Shown: piece by piece, positions 1-7,674 of the stretch | How positions within the stretch are numbered: position 1 is the first letter of the stretch | Layout of the letters: each line of letters opens with the position of its first letter | DNA from: Deinococcus detaillensis | GTDB lineage: Bacteria; Deinococcota; Deinococci; Deinococcales; Deinococcaceae | Assembly: GCF_007280555.1 (NCBI RefSeq) | Contig: NZ_VKDB01000043.1 | Coordinates: forward strand, 1-15,407 | Direction: 5' to 3' | Length of the DNA: 15,407 bases | Notes under the pieces: generated by a model | Seen by the model: only the letters and a program-made list of their open reading frames with translations | Told to the model about the DNA's origin: nothing | The model's database searches: none | Made by a program: the position numbers and the translations under genes

Positions 1-118
1 AGACCGAGCGTGAATCTGGAGTTCATTCGGGGGAATGAACCGCTCACCTGCTCCTGTCGGAGCAGCCCTCATCGTCACTTACCGTTCATCTGTCATGCAT
101 CTCGCCTCACTCGGAGGC
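1..118 (-). other. Structured leader/transcript region reading out of the window
   Basis: Downstream of the minus-strand promoter at 125-153 lie three perfect hairpins: 104-108 pairs with 114-118 (5 bp), 48-54 with 59-65 (7 bp, 4-nt loop), and 21-28 with 33-40 (8 bp, 4-nt loop). I see no convincing ORF here on either strand. The region is probably the 5' leader of a gene beyond the left edge, or a small RNA. It does not match the T-box, M-box or other riboswitch cores I know. The hairpins are seen directly; the transcript is inferred. Confidence 0.4.
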
Positions 119-124
119 TCAGAA

Positions 125-153
125 ACAATACCCCCCTTTCCCAGTCTTGTCAA
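125..153 (-). promoter_or_regulatory. Near-consensus sigma-70 promoter, minus strand
   Basis: Read on the minus strand, TTGACA (153-148) and TATTGT (130-125) are separated by exactly 17 bp. The -35 is perfect and the -10 matches 5 of 6 consensus bases. Transcription would start near 118 and leave the window at position 1. A short palindrome, TGCC-4nt-GGCA (165-176), sits just upstream of the -35 and could be a regulator site. This is the best-matched promoter in the window. Confidence 0.65.
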
Positions 154-441
154 CTGTTTACTTTTGCCATTTGGCACAGGGAGCAAAAAACCTCAGATTG
201 TGGCATCGTCTCAGCCGTGTTGGAGACGTGCTGAAGCAGCTTGGGCGCTATCACTCGTCTTGGGCCACTGGGAGCGGCTGCTCCTCACCAATGCTCGGCA
301 AGTAAGCACAGCTGAACCCAACCCAGCAACCTGCACTCCTCCTGCGCTCTCAAACCCGCTAAACTAATCTCAGATGTCTTTGATTGTCGTTTGCCTAGAA
401 GTTGAGGAGCCGCCGAGTTCACGGCCAGTTCTTACGGCCCT
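154..441. other. Upstream intergenic region of the CNNM pair
   Basis: No supportable gene. It contains two hairpins with no T-tract: CGTCTC (about 208) with GAGACG (about 224), and GGAGC/GCTCC near 272-285. I find no good plus-strand -35/-10 pair for the gene at 442. A GAGGAG at 404-409 is too far (32 nt) to act as its ribosome site. Short ORFs here look like chance. Confidence 0.4.
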
Positions 442-1767
442 GTGAGCGCCCTCCTTCCCAGTTTTATTTTGCTCGTTCTCACCGCTCTCAACGCCCTGTA
501 TGTGGCGGCTGAGTTTGCCACTGTCGGCGCACGCCGCAGCCGCTTGCAGGAGCGGGCTGACGGCGGAAACGCCAAAGCCAAGACGCTGGCAGGCATCTTG
601 CACGACCCGCGCCGCCTCGACGATTACGTGGCAGCCTGTCAAGTCGGAATCACGCTGACCAGTTTGCTCTCGGGCGCGTATGGGCAGGCCCAGCTCGCGC
701 CACTGCTGACGCCGTATCTGGGCGAGGTGGGCGGCGCGGCGGCGGCAACGGTGGTGGTGCTGCTGATTATCACGGTGCTGCAAGTGGTGTTGGGCGAGCT
801 TCTGCCCAAGACCGTGGCCCTGCGTTACCCGGAGCGGCTGGCGCTGGCGCTGCTAAAACCGATGCAGTTTAGCTTGGTGTTGTTCAGGCCCCTAATTACG
901 CTGCTCAACGGCGCGGCCTCGCAAATTCTGCGGCGCGTCGGGGTGGGCGGCGAACACAGTCACACCCACGTCCACTCCCCCGACGAGTTGCAGGCGCTGT
1001 TTAGTGCCAGCGCCAAAGGCGGCCTGATTGACGCCGCCGAGCGGCAAATGCTGGCAGGGGTGCTGAACATTGAAGACCGGGTGGTGCGCGAAATCATGAC
1101 GCCGCGCACCCGCCTAGTGACGGTGGGGCACGCCGAACACCTCGCCGACGCGCTGGGACGGCTGTCCACCAGCGCTTACACCCGCTTTCCGGTGATCGGT
1201 GAGGGCGGGATAGATGACGTGGTGGGCGTGGTGAATTTGCGGACGCTGTATTTGCGCTCGCGCCAGCGGCCCGAAGCGGCAGTCGCCACGATCATGTATA
1301 AGCCGCTGATCGTGGCCGACGCCACCGCCGTGCCGCTGCTATGGCGCAAGCTGCGTGAGGCTGGCCGCCACAGCGCCATAGTGGTGGACGAATACGGCGG
1401 CGTGGCGGGCATGGTCACGCTCGAAGACGCCATCGAAGAAATTTTCGGCGACCTTCAAGACGAGTTTGACCAAGAAGACGAGGCCTACAGCCAAGTCGAG
1501 CGGCGCGTCAGCGTGCGCGGGGACTTACTGATTGACGACGTGAACGCCGAGTTGCGCTTGGAGCTGCCCACTGAAGAAGCCGACACCATCAGCGGGCTGA
1601 TCTGGGCCGAGATGGGGCGGCTGCCGATGGTGGGCGACGAAGTACGGGTGGGCGAGTTGGTGATGCGGGTCGAGAGTATGGAGCGCCGCGCTGTGCGCCG
1701 CATCAGCTTTGACCGTGAAGACAACCAGAGCATCATCGTCACCTCCAAAAAGCGGGGCGAAGCGTGA
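442..1767 (+). CDS. CNNM/CorC-type hemolysin-family membrane protein, first of pair
   Basis: 441 aa, the usual length for this family. Residues 1-165 form a DUF21/CNNM transmembrane domain with hydrophobic segments near 5-25, 62-80, 98-120 and 135-158 and the conserved LGELLPK at 117-123. A CBS pair follows (about 215-340), with MTPRTR at 219-224 and VVDEYGG at 314-320, then a C-terminal CorC/HlyC domain (about 350-430). Family members are linked to Mg2+/Co2+ efflux or resistance; the old name hemolysin is historical. The start is GTG at 442, because an in-frame stop lies at 403 and the N-terminus matches family starts. No Shine-Dalgarno is evident. A histidine cluster, HSHTHVH (172-178), lies between the membrane and CBS parts. 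The stop overlaps the next gene by 4 nt. The transported ion is not evident from sequence. Confidence 0.92.
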   Translation: MSALLPSFILLVLTALNALYVAAEFATVGARRSRLQERADGGNAKAKTLAGILHDPRRLDDYVAACQVGITLTSLLSGAYGQAQLAPLLTPYLGEVGGAAAATVVVLLIITVLQVVLGELLPKTVALRYPERLALALLKPMQFSLVLFRPLITLLNGAASQILRRVGVGGEHSHTHVHSPDELQALFSASAKGGLIDAAERQMLAGVLNIEDRVVREIMTPRTRLVTVGHAEHLADALGRLSTSAYTRFPVIGEGGIDDVVGVVNLRTLYLRSRQRPEAAVATIMYKPLIVADATAVPLLWRKLREAGRHSAIVVDEYGGVAGMVTLEDAIEEIFGDLQDEFDQEDEAYSQVERRVSVRGDLLIDDVNAELRLELPTEEADTISGLIWAEMGRLPMVGDEVRVGELVMRVESMERRAVRRISFDREDNQSIIVTSKKRGEA

Positions 1768-3077
1768 GCACCTACCTCGTGCCGATCCTCATTATTCTGG
1801 TGCTGGTCGTTGTCAACGGTGTGTTCGTGGCGGCTGAATTCTCGCTGTTGGCCGCCAGAGTATCGCGCCTGGAGAGTCTTGCCAAAGAAGGCAATGCCGC
1901 CGCCCGCGCCCTGACCCAAGTGATGAGCAGCGCCCAGAACAAAGACCGCTATATCGCCGTGGCGCAACTCGGCATTACGCTTGCCAGCATCGGGCTGGGC
2001 ATGTACGGCGAACACGAACTGGCAGGCTGGCTCTACGCGCCTTTTGAGCGGCTGGGACTCGGCGAGGGCGCGGCGCACTCGGCCGGAGCAGTGATCAGCT
2101 TGCTGGCCATCACCTTTATGCATATTGTCTTCGGTGAGATGATTCCCAAGGGGCTGGCGCTGCAACTGCCCGAATCCACCAGCTTGAGTGTCAGCCCGCT
2201 GATGCGCTTATTTGCAGTGATTTTTGCGCCGCTGGTGTGGCTGCTCAGCGGCATGGCCGTGGGGCTGATGCGGCTTTTGGGCATCCGCGATCCGGGTGAA
2301 AACAGCTTCCTGTATTCCAGCCGCGAACTGGCAATTGTGACCCGCGAGAGCGCTGAAGGCGGGCAAATTGACGACGCCCAGCAAAACCTGATTCAAAATA
2401 TCTTCGCGCTCGAAGACCACACTGCCGCCGAGCTGATGACGCCGCGCACCCGCCTCAAAGCCCTTTCCATCAGCGCCAGCGCCGAAGCCATTCACACCCT
2501 GATCGCCGAGGCTCCGCGCAGCCGCTTCCCGGTCTACGAAGAGAGCCTAGACAACATCGTGGGCGTGCTGCACATCAAAGACTTCATTCGCGCCCGCAGC
2601 TTGCTGGGAAACAAAGCCGGTGCGGGCGCGGGATTTAATTTGCGCCGCCTGCTCCGCAAACTGCCCAGCGTGGCCGAGTCGGAGACGGCGGAAGATTTGC
2701 TGGCCCTCTTCAAACGCGAGCGGGTTCACGCCGCTTTAGTGGTCGACGAATACGGCGGCACACTGGGCTTTGTCACGATGGACGACCTGATCGAAGACGT
2801 GATCGAGCTGGACGAAGACGACCCACGCATCATCCACAACCCCGACGGCTCGTACAGCTTGGACGGCGAAGTGACACTTTCGGAGCTGCGCGACGACCTC
2901 GGCTTCAAGCTGGTGTCTGACGACGCCAACACGGTGGCGGGCTTGGTGCTGGCCGCTTACGGCACCTTGCCGCCTGCCGGCATCACGGTACACGTGCAGA
3001 ACGTGGATTTGACCGCCGAAGCGGTGGAGGGCCTCAGAATCACGCGGGTACGGCTGCGGCAAGTGGACGGCGTTTGA
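1764..3077 (+). CDS. CNNM/CorC-type hemolysin-family membrane protein, second of pair
   Basis: 437 aa. It starts with GTG inside the previous stop (GTGA overlap), so translation is very probably coupled. The domain order is the same: DUF21 membrane domain (about 1-175, conserved FGEMIPKGLAL at 123-133), CBS pair (about 222-355, MTPRTR at 225-230 and VVDEYGG in the second CBS), an acidic linker rich in E and D, and a CorC/HlyC domain. It is a diverged paralogue of the upstream gene. Adjacent CNNM pairs occur in several bacteria and may form hetero-oligomers, since the family works as dimers; that is inference here. No terminator is visible in the 92 nt that follow. Confidence 0.92.
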   Translation: MSTYLVPILIILVLVVVNGVFVAAEFSLLAARVSRLESLAKEGNAAARALTQVMSSAQNKDRYIAVAQLGITLASIGLGMYGEHELAGWLYAPFERLGLGEGAAHSAGAVISLLAITFMHIVFGEMIPKGLALQLPESTSLSVSPLMRLFAVIFAPLVWLLSGMAVGLMRLLGIRDPGENSFLYSSRELAIVTRESAEGGQIDDAQQNLIQNIFALEDHTAAELMTPRTRLKALSISASAEAIHTLIAEAPRSRFPVYEESLDNIVGVLHIKDFIRARSLLGNKAGAGAGFNLRRLLRKLPSVAESETAEDLLALFKRERVHAALVVDEYGGTLGFVTMDDLIEDVIELDEDDPRIIHNPDGSYSLDGEVTLSELRDDLGFKLVSDDANTVAGLVLAAYGTLPPAGITVHVQNVDLTAEAVEGLRITRVRLRQVDGV

Positions 3078-3116
3078 GGGTGTAAGCAGGCGGTAAAAGG
3101 CGCTCTAGGCCACCAC

Positions 3117-3160
3117 GCTTATTTCGCTCTTTATCGAAACAAAGTAAGCTTATTTAGAGG
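3117..3160 (+). promoter_or_regulatory. Promoter/operator region of the 3170-5669 operon
   Basis: A -10-like TAAGCT lies at 3145-3150 and a ribosome site GAGG at 3157-3160, 9 nt before the ATG at 3170. The -35 is poor. Two exact copies of GCTTATTT (3117-3124 and 3148-3155) are 31 bp apart, about three helical turns. Between them TTTCG (3122-3126) and CGAAA (3135-3139) form an inverted repeat. These are plausible operator elements for the HTH regulator encoded two genes on. The repeats are seen directly; the regulatory role is inference. Confidence 0.45.
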
Positions 3161-3169
3161 AATGACGAA

Positions 3170-3400
3170 ATGAGCGAACAGATCTTCACCGACCCGACCC
3201 ACTTTTTTGAAAGCACCCTCAGCCGCTTGATCGGCAATGCCGAGCGTGATCTGGCGCTGGCCCAAGCGGAAGGCGAAGCACTGACCGCCACCAAAGCGCG
3301 GGTGCGCTTAGACACCCTTCAGGCTACACTGGAGATTCACCGCGCAGGCTTCAAAGTGGTGGAGCGCCAACAACTCAAAATTCGCCGAGCAGCGCCTTGA
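3170..3400 (+). CDS. Small helical protein of unknown function
   Basis: 76 aa, ATG start with GAGG 9 nt upstream. The protein looks all-helical and charged: a long amphipathic stretch over residues 12-65, rich in Ala, Leu, Glu and Arg. It has no cysteine, signal peptide or membrane segment. I do not recognise a family. Its stop overlaps by 4 nt the TTG start of the ArsR/DUF2087 gene, so the two are probably co-translated and may interact. It is the first gene of the operon. Confidence 0.75.
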   Translation: MSEQIFTDPTHFFESTLSRLIGNAERDLALAQAEGEALTATKARVRLDTLQATLEIHRAGFKVVERQQLKIRRAAP

Positions 3401-3984
3401 ATAACGTTCAAGACGCCGCCGACTTCTTCAAAGCGCTGTCGCATCCAGCCCGTGTGCTTTTGGTTCGGCTGACTTGGGAACGCGCCCGCAGCGGCGAAGA
3501 GCTGTGCAAGCTGCTGAATTTGTCGGCGGCCACGGTCAGCCACCACCTCGCGCAGCTCGACGACGCCGGACTGATCACGGCGGAGCAGTCGGGCCACCAC
3601 CGCTTTTACCGGGCGCACCAAGCCGCCTTCGCGCCCACACTGGCGCAACTGGTGCGGGCCGAATCAAAGCAACCTCCTTCCCGAACCGAAGCCGAGCGCT
3701 ACCGTGCCAAGGTCATTCAGACGTTCCTCAAAGGTGGCAAGCTCAGCGCCATTCCTGCTCAGCGCAAAAAGCGGGACGTCATTTTAGAAGTGCTGGTCAA
3801 CGAATTTGAAGTGGGCCGCGAGTACCCGGAGCGCGAAGTCAACGAACTTCTGGGCACGTATCACCCTGACTTTTTTACCTTGCGCCGTGAACTAATTATG
3901 CGCGGACTGTTGGAGCGCGGCAACGGTGTGTACTGGCGGCCCACTGAACAAGCGGCCGTCAACCCACTTGCGCAGGAGGCGTAG
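3397..3984 (+). CDS. ArsR-type winged-helix regulator with C-terminal DUF2087
   Basis: 195 aa from a TTG start that overlaps the previous stop. Residues 5-85 are an ArsR-like winged helix: FFKALSHPARVLLV at 10-23, recognition helix with LSAATVSHHLAQL at 42-54, and a wing around GHHRFYR. Residues 105-182 match DUF2087 (FLKGGKLSAIPAQRKKR, then YHPDFFTLRRELI and YWRP). The metal-binding Cys pair of classical ArsR proteins is absent; only one Cys (37) is present, so metal sensing is unlikely. It is probably a cytoplasmic DNA-binding repressor, possibly of its own operon via the repeats at 3117-3155. The next gene begins 1 nt after its stop. The signal it responds to is unknown. Confidence 0.88.
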   Translation: MNNVQDAADFFKALSHPARVLLVRLTWERARSGEELCKLLNLSAATVSHHLAQLDDAGLITAEQSGHHRFYRAHQAAFAPTLAQLVRAESKQPPSRTEAERYRAKVIQTFLKGGKLSAIPAQRKKRDVILEVLVNEFEVGREYPEREVNELLGTYHPDFFTLRRELIMRGLLERGNGVYWRPTEQAAVNPLAQEA

Positions 3985-3985
3985 C

Positions 3986-5272
3986 ATGAGCGGCATGACT
4001 TCCTCTCACCCAGCTTCCAGCACCGCCCCAGATTCCAACACTGCCGACTTTCAACGCCTCCTCGCGGGCTACGCCGAACTGCTGGTCAAGGTAGGCGTCA
4101 ACCTGCAACCGGGCGGCAAACTGCTGGTCAATGCGCCGCTGGAAGCGGCCGATCTGGCCCGGCTGGTGGCCCGCAGCGCTTATCAGGCCGGAGCGTTGAG
4201 CGTGGTGGTGCGTTACGTTGACGAGCAACTCGCCCGCCTCAAGATGGACGCCGCTCCCGACGCGGCCATCGAGTATGTTCCGTCGTGGCTCCCCGACGAA
4301 GCCCTCAGGATGATCGAAGACAGCTATTCCTTCCTGACACTGGACGGCAGCGACCCCGATCTGATGGCCGGAGCCGACCCGGAACGGCTGGCCAAAACGG
4401 CCACGCTGCGGGCCGCCGTCATGCGCCCAGTCAGTCAAAAAATGATGGGCTTCGAGGCGGCGTGGTGCATCGGGGCAATCAGCATTCCGAGCTGGGCCAT
4501 CAAGGTCTACCCCGAACTCGCGCCGGAAGAAGCGGTTTCGGCTCTCTGGCGCGACATTTTCAAGGTGACGCGGGCCGACACGCCTGATCCGGTGGCGGCG
4601 TGGCAAGCCCACATCGCCCGGCTGGGCAAGGTGCGCGACTTTCTGAATACCCAGCACTTTGCGTCGCTGCATTTTGCCGACCCGAACGGCGAAACCGACC
4701 TGACGGTGGGGCTGGCCGAGGGCCACCTCTGGGCAGGCGTGGAAGACCACACCAAGGCGGGCGTGAAAATCGTGCCGAACATGCCCACCGACGAAGTGTT
4801 CACCGCGCCGCACCGAGACCGGGTCGACGGCGTGGCGGTGGCCAGCAAGCCGCTCCTGGTCAGGGGTGAGACGGTGGAGGGCATTCGGGTGCGCTTTGAG
4901 AGCGGCAAGGTGGTGGAGGCCAGCGCCCACAGCGGCGAGGCGACTTTCCTCAAGCTGCTCGACACCGACGAGGGTGCGCGGCACATCGGGGAAGTGGCGC
5001 TGGTGGCGGCCAGCGCTCCCGTCGCGCAGACCGGACGACTCTTCTACAACACCCTCTTTGACGAGAATGCCGCCTCACACCTCGCCCTGGGCCGCGCCTA
5101 CCCCTTTACGTTTAGCCAAGACCCAGCCCAGAGCGGCGGCAACGACTCACTAATTCACGAAGACTGGATGATCGGCACGCCCAGCATGAACGTGGACGGT
5201 GTGAAGCCAGACGGCAGCCGCGTGACGCTGATGCGCGGCGGCGAGTGGGCCATCGAGGGCCTGACGACCTGA
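3986..5272 (+). CDS. M29-family metallo-aminopeptidase (AmpS/aminopeptidase T type)
   Basis: 428 aa. The start is ATG 3986 because AGGAGG (3974-3979) lies 6 nt before it; a longer reading from a GTG at 3926 would run inside the upstream gene. The family removes N-terminal residues from peptides using two metal ions. The expected ligands are visible: Glu270 (PTDEVFTAP), Glu336 (IGEVAL), His365 (ASHLALG), and His391 and Asp393 (HEDWMIG). No signal peptide, so it is cytoplasmic. The first 20 residues are Ser/Thr/Pro/Ala-rich and probably disordered. It sits in one operon with the HTH regulator. Assignment to M29 is firm; the substrate preference is not known from sequence. Confidence 0.93.
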   Translation: MSGMTSSHPASSTAPDSNTADFQRLLAGYAELLVKVGVNLQPGGKLLVNAPLEAADLARLVARSAYQAGALSVVVRYVDEQLARLKMDAAPDAAIEYVPSWLPDEALRMIEDSYSFLTLDGSDPDLMAGADPERLAKTATLRAAVMRPVSQKMMGFEAAWCIGAISIPSWAIKVYPELAPEEAVSALWRDIFKVTRADTPDPVAAWQAHIARLGKVRDFLNTQHFASLHFADPNGETDLTVGLAEGHLWAGVEDHTKAGVKIVPNMPTDEVFTAPHRDRVDGVAVASKPLLVRGETVEGIRVRFESGKVVEASAHSGEATFLKLLDTDEGARHIGEVALVAASAPVAQTGRLFYNTLFDENAASHLALGRAYPFTFSQDPAQSGGNDSLIHEDWMIGTPSMNVDGVKPDGSRVTLMRGGEWAIEGLTT

Positions 5273-5312
5273 ACCCCTGACAACTCGAAGCAAAGTGAAT
5301 GGAGCGACCAGT

Positions 5313-5669
5313 ATGACCCAGACTCAGCCCCGCGCTTACAAGAACTTCACGCCCAGAATGGGTATTTACGTGCTACGCTGCCCAGCTTCCGACCTGACGT
5401 TGCTGGATTTCAGCCCTCACGTGGAAGGCGGCGTCAACCGTGTGCGCTTTCAGCTCGACGCTGGAGTGTATCCAGACAAAGACATTCAGCGGCGCTGGAC
5501 AGAAAGGGGGCCGGACGCCTTCGAGCTTGAGGTGCTGGATGAACTCGCCTACGATCCCAGCAAGCCAGCCGATCACGACTACAGCGCCGAACTCACCGAA
5601 CTCGAAGCCCTGCACCGCGAGCGTCTGAGACTCGTGCTCAGACCCAGGAACGCCCGAGGCCTGCGCTGA
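5313..5669 (+). CDS. GIY-YIG-fold protein with degenerate active site
   Basis: 118 aa from ATG 5313, preceded by GGAG (5301-5304) at 8 nt; a GTG at 5295 would add six residues but lacks this support. It belongs to the small GIY-YIG nuclease-like family: MGIYVLR at 16-22, the RFQL..G...D..IQRRW segment at 45-62 matching the family's RFEL..G.H.N..LQ..W, and FELEVLDEL at 70-78 with the acidic residue of the fold. Where relatives read (V/F)(Y/F)VGS, this protein reads LTLLDFS (28-34), so the second half of the motif, including its Tyr and Gly, is gone. DNA cleavage is doubtful; DNA or protein binding is possible. It is last in the operon, 40 nt after the aminopeptidase. Confidence 0.8.
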   Translation: MTQTQPRAYKNFTPRMGIYVLRCPASDLTLLDFSPHVEGGVNRVRFQLDAGVYPDKDIQRRWTERGPDAFELEVLDELAYDPSKPADHDYSAELTELEALHRERLRLVLRPRNARGLR

Positions 5670-5673
5670 AGAC

Positions 5674-5769
5674 GTGTTGGTATGGGTCCAGATTCTCCTG
5701 ACCCTGGCAGGTGTCTCGCTACCGATTTTGCCGGGGCTGGGCTTCTGGCTTCAGCCCGGCGCGGCGTAA
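5674..5769 (+). CDS. Possible 31-aa hydrophobic peptide
   Basis: A GTG-initiated ORF 4 nt after the GIY-YIG stop encodes one hydrophobic stretch (WVQILLTLAGVSLPILPGLG) with no basic end. It could be a single-pass membrane peptide or the remnant of a longer membrane protein. No Shine-Dalgarno is visible and a chance ORF is quite possible. It overlaps the hairpin at 5730-5760. Confidence 0.15.
   Translation: MLVWVQILLTLAGVSLPILPGLGFWLQPGAA
5730..5760. other. GC-rich hairpin between convergent genes
   Basis: GGGCT/AGCCC flanked by GCC/GGC forms an imperfect stem in the gap between the convergent GIY-YIG and FAD genes. Neither side has a T-tract, so it is not a canonical intrinsic terminator. 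It might stabilise 3' ends. Confidence 0.25.
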
Positions 5770-5809
5770 AGTCGGGGCTGGCTACGTCACCGGGTCTTTC
5801 TCCCCTACC

Positions 5810-7468
5810 TCAAACCTCCTGCGCCACCGAGCGCCCGGCTATCCGCCCACTGAACAGGCAGCCGCCCAAAAAGGTGCCCTCCAGAGCGCGGTAGCCGTGA
5901 ACGCCGCCGCCGCCGAAACCCGCCACCTCGCCTGCCGCGTAGAGGCCCGGCATCACCGCGCCGCCGGGAGCCAAAACCCTGGCTTGCAAATCGGTTTCCA
6001 GTCCCCCCAAGGTTTTGCGGGTCAGGATGTTCATCTTGACGGCAATCAGCGGCCCGTCCGCCGGATTAAGGATCGGAGCGGGCCTCACCACCCGCGTCAG
6101 GCGCTCACTGAGCAGGGCGCGGGCCGACCGGACGAGGGCGAGTTGGGTGTCTTTCCCCACGTCGTTGTGGGTTTGGATGTCGCGCTCACGGACTTCTCGC
6201 TCCACCGTTTCGTAGTTCACGGCCTCGTTACCGATCAGCTCATTCATGCCGCGCACCAGATCGGGCAAGTTGGAACGCACCACGAAGTCGGCTCCATGAT
6301 CCATAAACGCTTGCACCGGCCCCTGCACGTTACGGCCTGCCCGTTTCAGCGACAAGCCGATATCGCGGTTGGTCCAATCCGGGTTCTGCTCGCTGCCCGA
6401 TAAGCTAAATTCCTTTTTGATGATGGCCCGGTTGAGCAAAAACCAGGTGTAGGGATAGCCATTTCGGGTGATGTGCTGCAAGGTGCCGAGCGTGTCGAAG
6501 CCGGGATAATGGGGAAATGGCAGCCGCCGCCCGCTGGGATCGAGCCACAGGCTGCTCGGCCCCGGCAGCACCCGGATGCCGTGACCCGGCCAAATCGGAT
6601 TCCAGTTCCGAATCCCCTCGGTGTAGTGCCACATCCGGTCCGGGTTGATCAAGCTGGCTCCAGCGGCCTGGGCGGCGAGTTGCATCTGGCCGTCCACATG
6701 CGCCGGAACACCCGTGATCATGAAGGCGGGAGCGGGGCCGAGACGCTCGGTGGGCCAGTTTTGCCTCACCAGTTCGGGGTTGCCGCCGATGCCGCCGGAC
6801 GTGAGAATGGTCGCCCCCGCCGTCAAGTCGAACTCGCCCACCACCACCCTTGAGCTGCGCTCGCCCCGCGCCGCCTCCGAGGATTCCAATACGTCGCCGT
6901 GAACGCCGGTCACTCGCCCCGCCGAGAGGGTCAGTCCACGTACCCGGTGGCGAAAAGCAAACTGGATGCGCCCCGCCTGAACGTGCTGGCGCACCCGCCG
7001 CTCGAACGGTTCGACAATGCCCGGCCCGCTGCCCCAGACGATGTGAAACCTCGGCACGCTGTTGCCGGGGCCGCCCGCGCCCTGTCCACCGCGCTCGGCC
7101 CAGCCCACCGCCGGAAAAAACTGAACGCCTTGAGATCTCAGCCAACTGCGTTTCTCGCCCGCCGCGAACGCCAGGTACGCCTGCGCCCACTGACGCGGCC
7201 AGTGATCCTCGGGCCGGTCAAAGCCCGCCGTGTTGAGCCAATCTTGGCTGGCCAGCTCGTGCGAATCATGGATGCCGAGGCGACGCTGCTCCGGCGAGTC
7301 CACCAAAAAAAGGCCGCCCAACGACCAGAAGGCTTGACCGCCGAGACTTTGCTCACCTTCTTGGTCGAGCAGCAGCACTGTTTTGCCCGCGTCGGCGACT
7401 TCGGCGGCGGCCACCAGCCCCGCGAGGCCCGCGCCCACCACGATCACATCGGCTGGTTGTAAGGTCAT
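5810..7468 (-). CDS. FAD-dependent dehydrogenase, fumarate reductase/KsdD-like flavoprotein
   Basis: 552 aa, the length typical of the putative FAD-binding dehydrogenase group related to 3-ketosteroid dehydrogenases and fumarate reductase flavoproteins. The N-terminus has the Rossmann FAD motif VVGAGLAGLVAA (10-21) with Asp35 ending the second strand, and LGGQAFWSLGG follows. The C-terminus has the second FAD contact, PGLYAAGEVAGFGGGG. There is no signal peptide or covalent-flavin motif, so a cytoplasmic FAD enzyme is likely. The substrate is unknown. The ATG at 7468 has no Shine-Dalgarno; TAAGCT lies 6 nt upstream, implying a leaderless mRNA. It converges with the GIY-YIG gene. Confidence 0.9.
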   Translation of the reverse strand: MTLQPADVIVVGAGLAGLVAAAEVADAGKTVLLLDQEGEQSLGGQAFWSLGGLFLVDSPEQRRLGIHDSHELASQDWLNTAGFDRPEDHWPRQWAQAYLAFAAGEKRSWLRSQGVQFFPAVGWAERGGQGAGGPGNSVPRFHIVWGSGPGIVEPFERRVRQHVQAGRIQFAFRHRVRGLTLSAGRVTGVHGDVLESSEAARGERSSRVVVGEFDLTAGATILTSGGIGGNPELVRQNWPTERLGPAPAFMITGVPAHVDGQMQLAAQAAGASLINPDRMWHYTEGIRNWNPIWPGHGIRVLPGPSSLWLDPSGRRLPFPHYPGFDTLGTLQHITRNGYPYTWFLLNRAIIKKEFSLSGSEQNPDWTNRDIGLSLKRAGRNVQGPVQAFMDHGADFVVRSNLPDLVRGMNELIGNEAVNYETVEREVRERDIQTHNDVGKDTQLALVRSARALLSERLTRVVRPAPILNPADGPLIAVKMNILTRKTLGGLETDLQARVLAPGGAVMPGLYAAGEVAGFGGGGVHGYRALEGTFLGGCLFSGRIAGRSVAQEV

Positions 7469-7474
7469 GCGCTC

Positions 7475-7480
7475 AGCTTA
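7475..7480 (-). promoter_or_regulatory. Leaderless-type -10 of the FAD dehydrogenase gene
   Basis: TAAGCT on the minus strand, 6 nt before the ATG at 7468, fits the TANNNT -10 of Deinococcus leaderless transcripts. No good -35 is seen. Confidence 0.55.
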
Positions 7481-7630
7481 GCTCAGGCTTGAGAACTGTT
7501 TGTGGTTCCAGCTCAGTGTTGGTGTCGTCGTTCATCTGACCTGAGTTGTCAGGCATAACCGCCGCGCTTCAGCTTTGGTTGGCAAGAGGTTGAGTGGTGT
7601 TGAGGAAACAGCAGCGGCCAAACGCGGGCC

Positions 7631-7655
7631 AAAAAAAGACCGGATTGCTCCGGCC
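7631..7655 (-). terminator. Intrinsic terminator of the RGG-repeat gene
   Basis: On the minus strand GGCCGGA (7655-7649), loop GCAA and TCCGGTC (7644-7638) form a 7-bp stem with one G-U pair, closed by a GNRA-type tetraloop and followed by seven T (7637-7631). It lies about 20 nt after the stop of the gene at 7675-8613. Confidence 0.9.
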
Positions 7656-7674
7656 TTTCGTACTTCTCTCAACT

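Noticed and set aside
1..441. Riboswitch (M-box or similar) ahead of the CNNM genes
   Set aside because: No conserved core of known Mg2+ or Mn2+ riboswitches is visible, and the hairpins belong to the opposite-strand leader.
3101..3112. 12-nt exact repeat CGCTCTAGGCCA shared by 3101-3112 and 9730-9741, both intergenic
   Set aside because: Several 12-mer pairs are expected by chance in 15 kb, and the two sites differ in orientation relative to the nearest gene.
3959..4984. 341-aa minus-strand ORF
   Set aside because: Antisense to the M29 aminopeptidase, whose metal ligands and ribosome site are clear.
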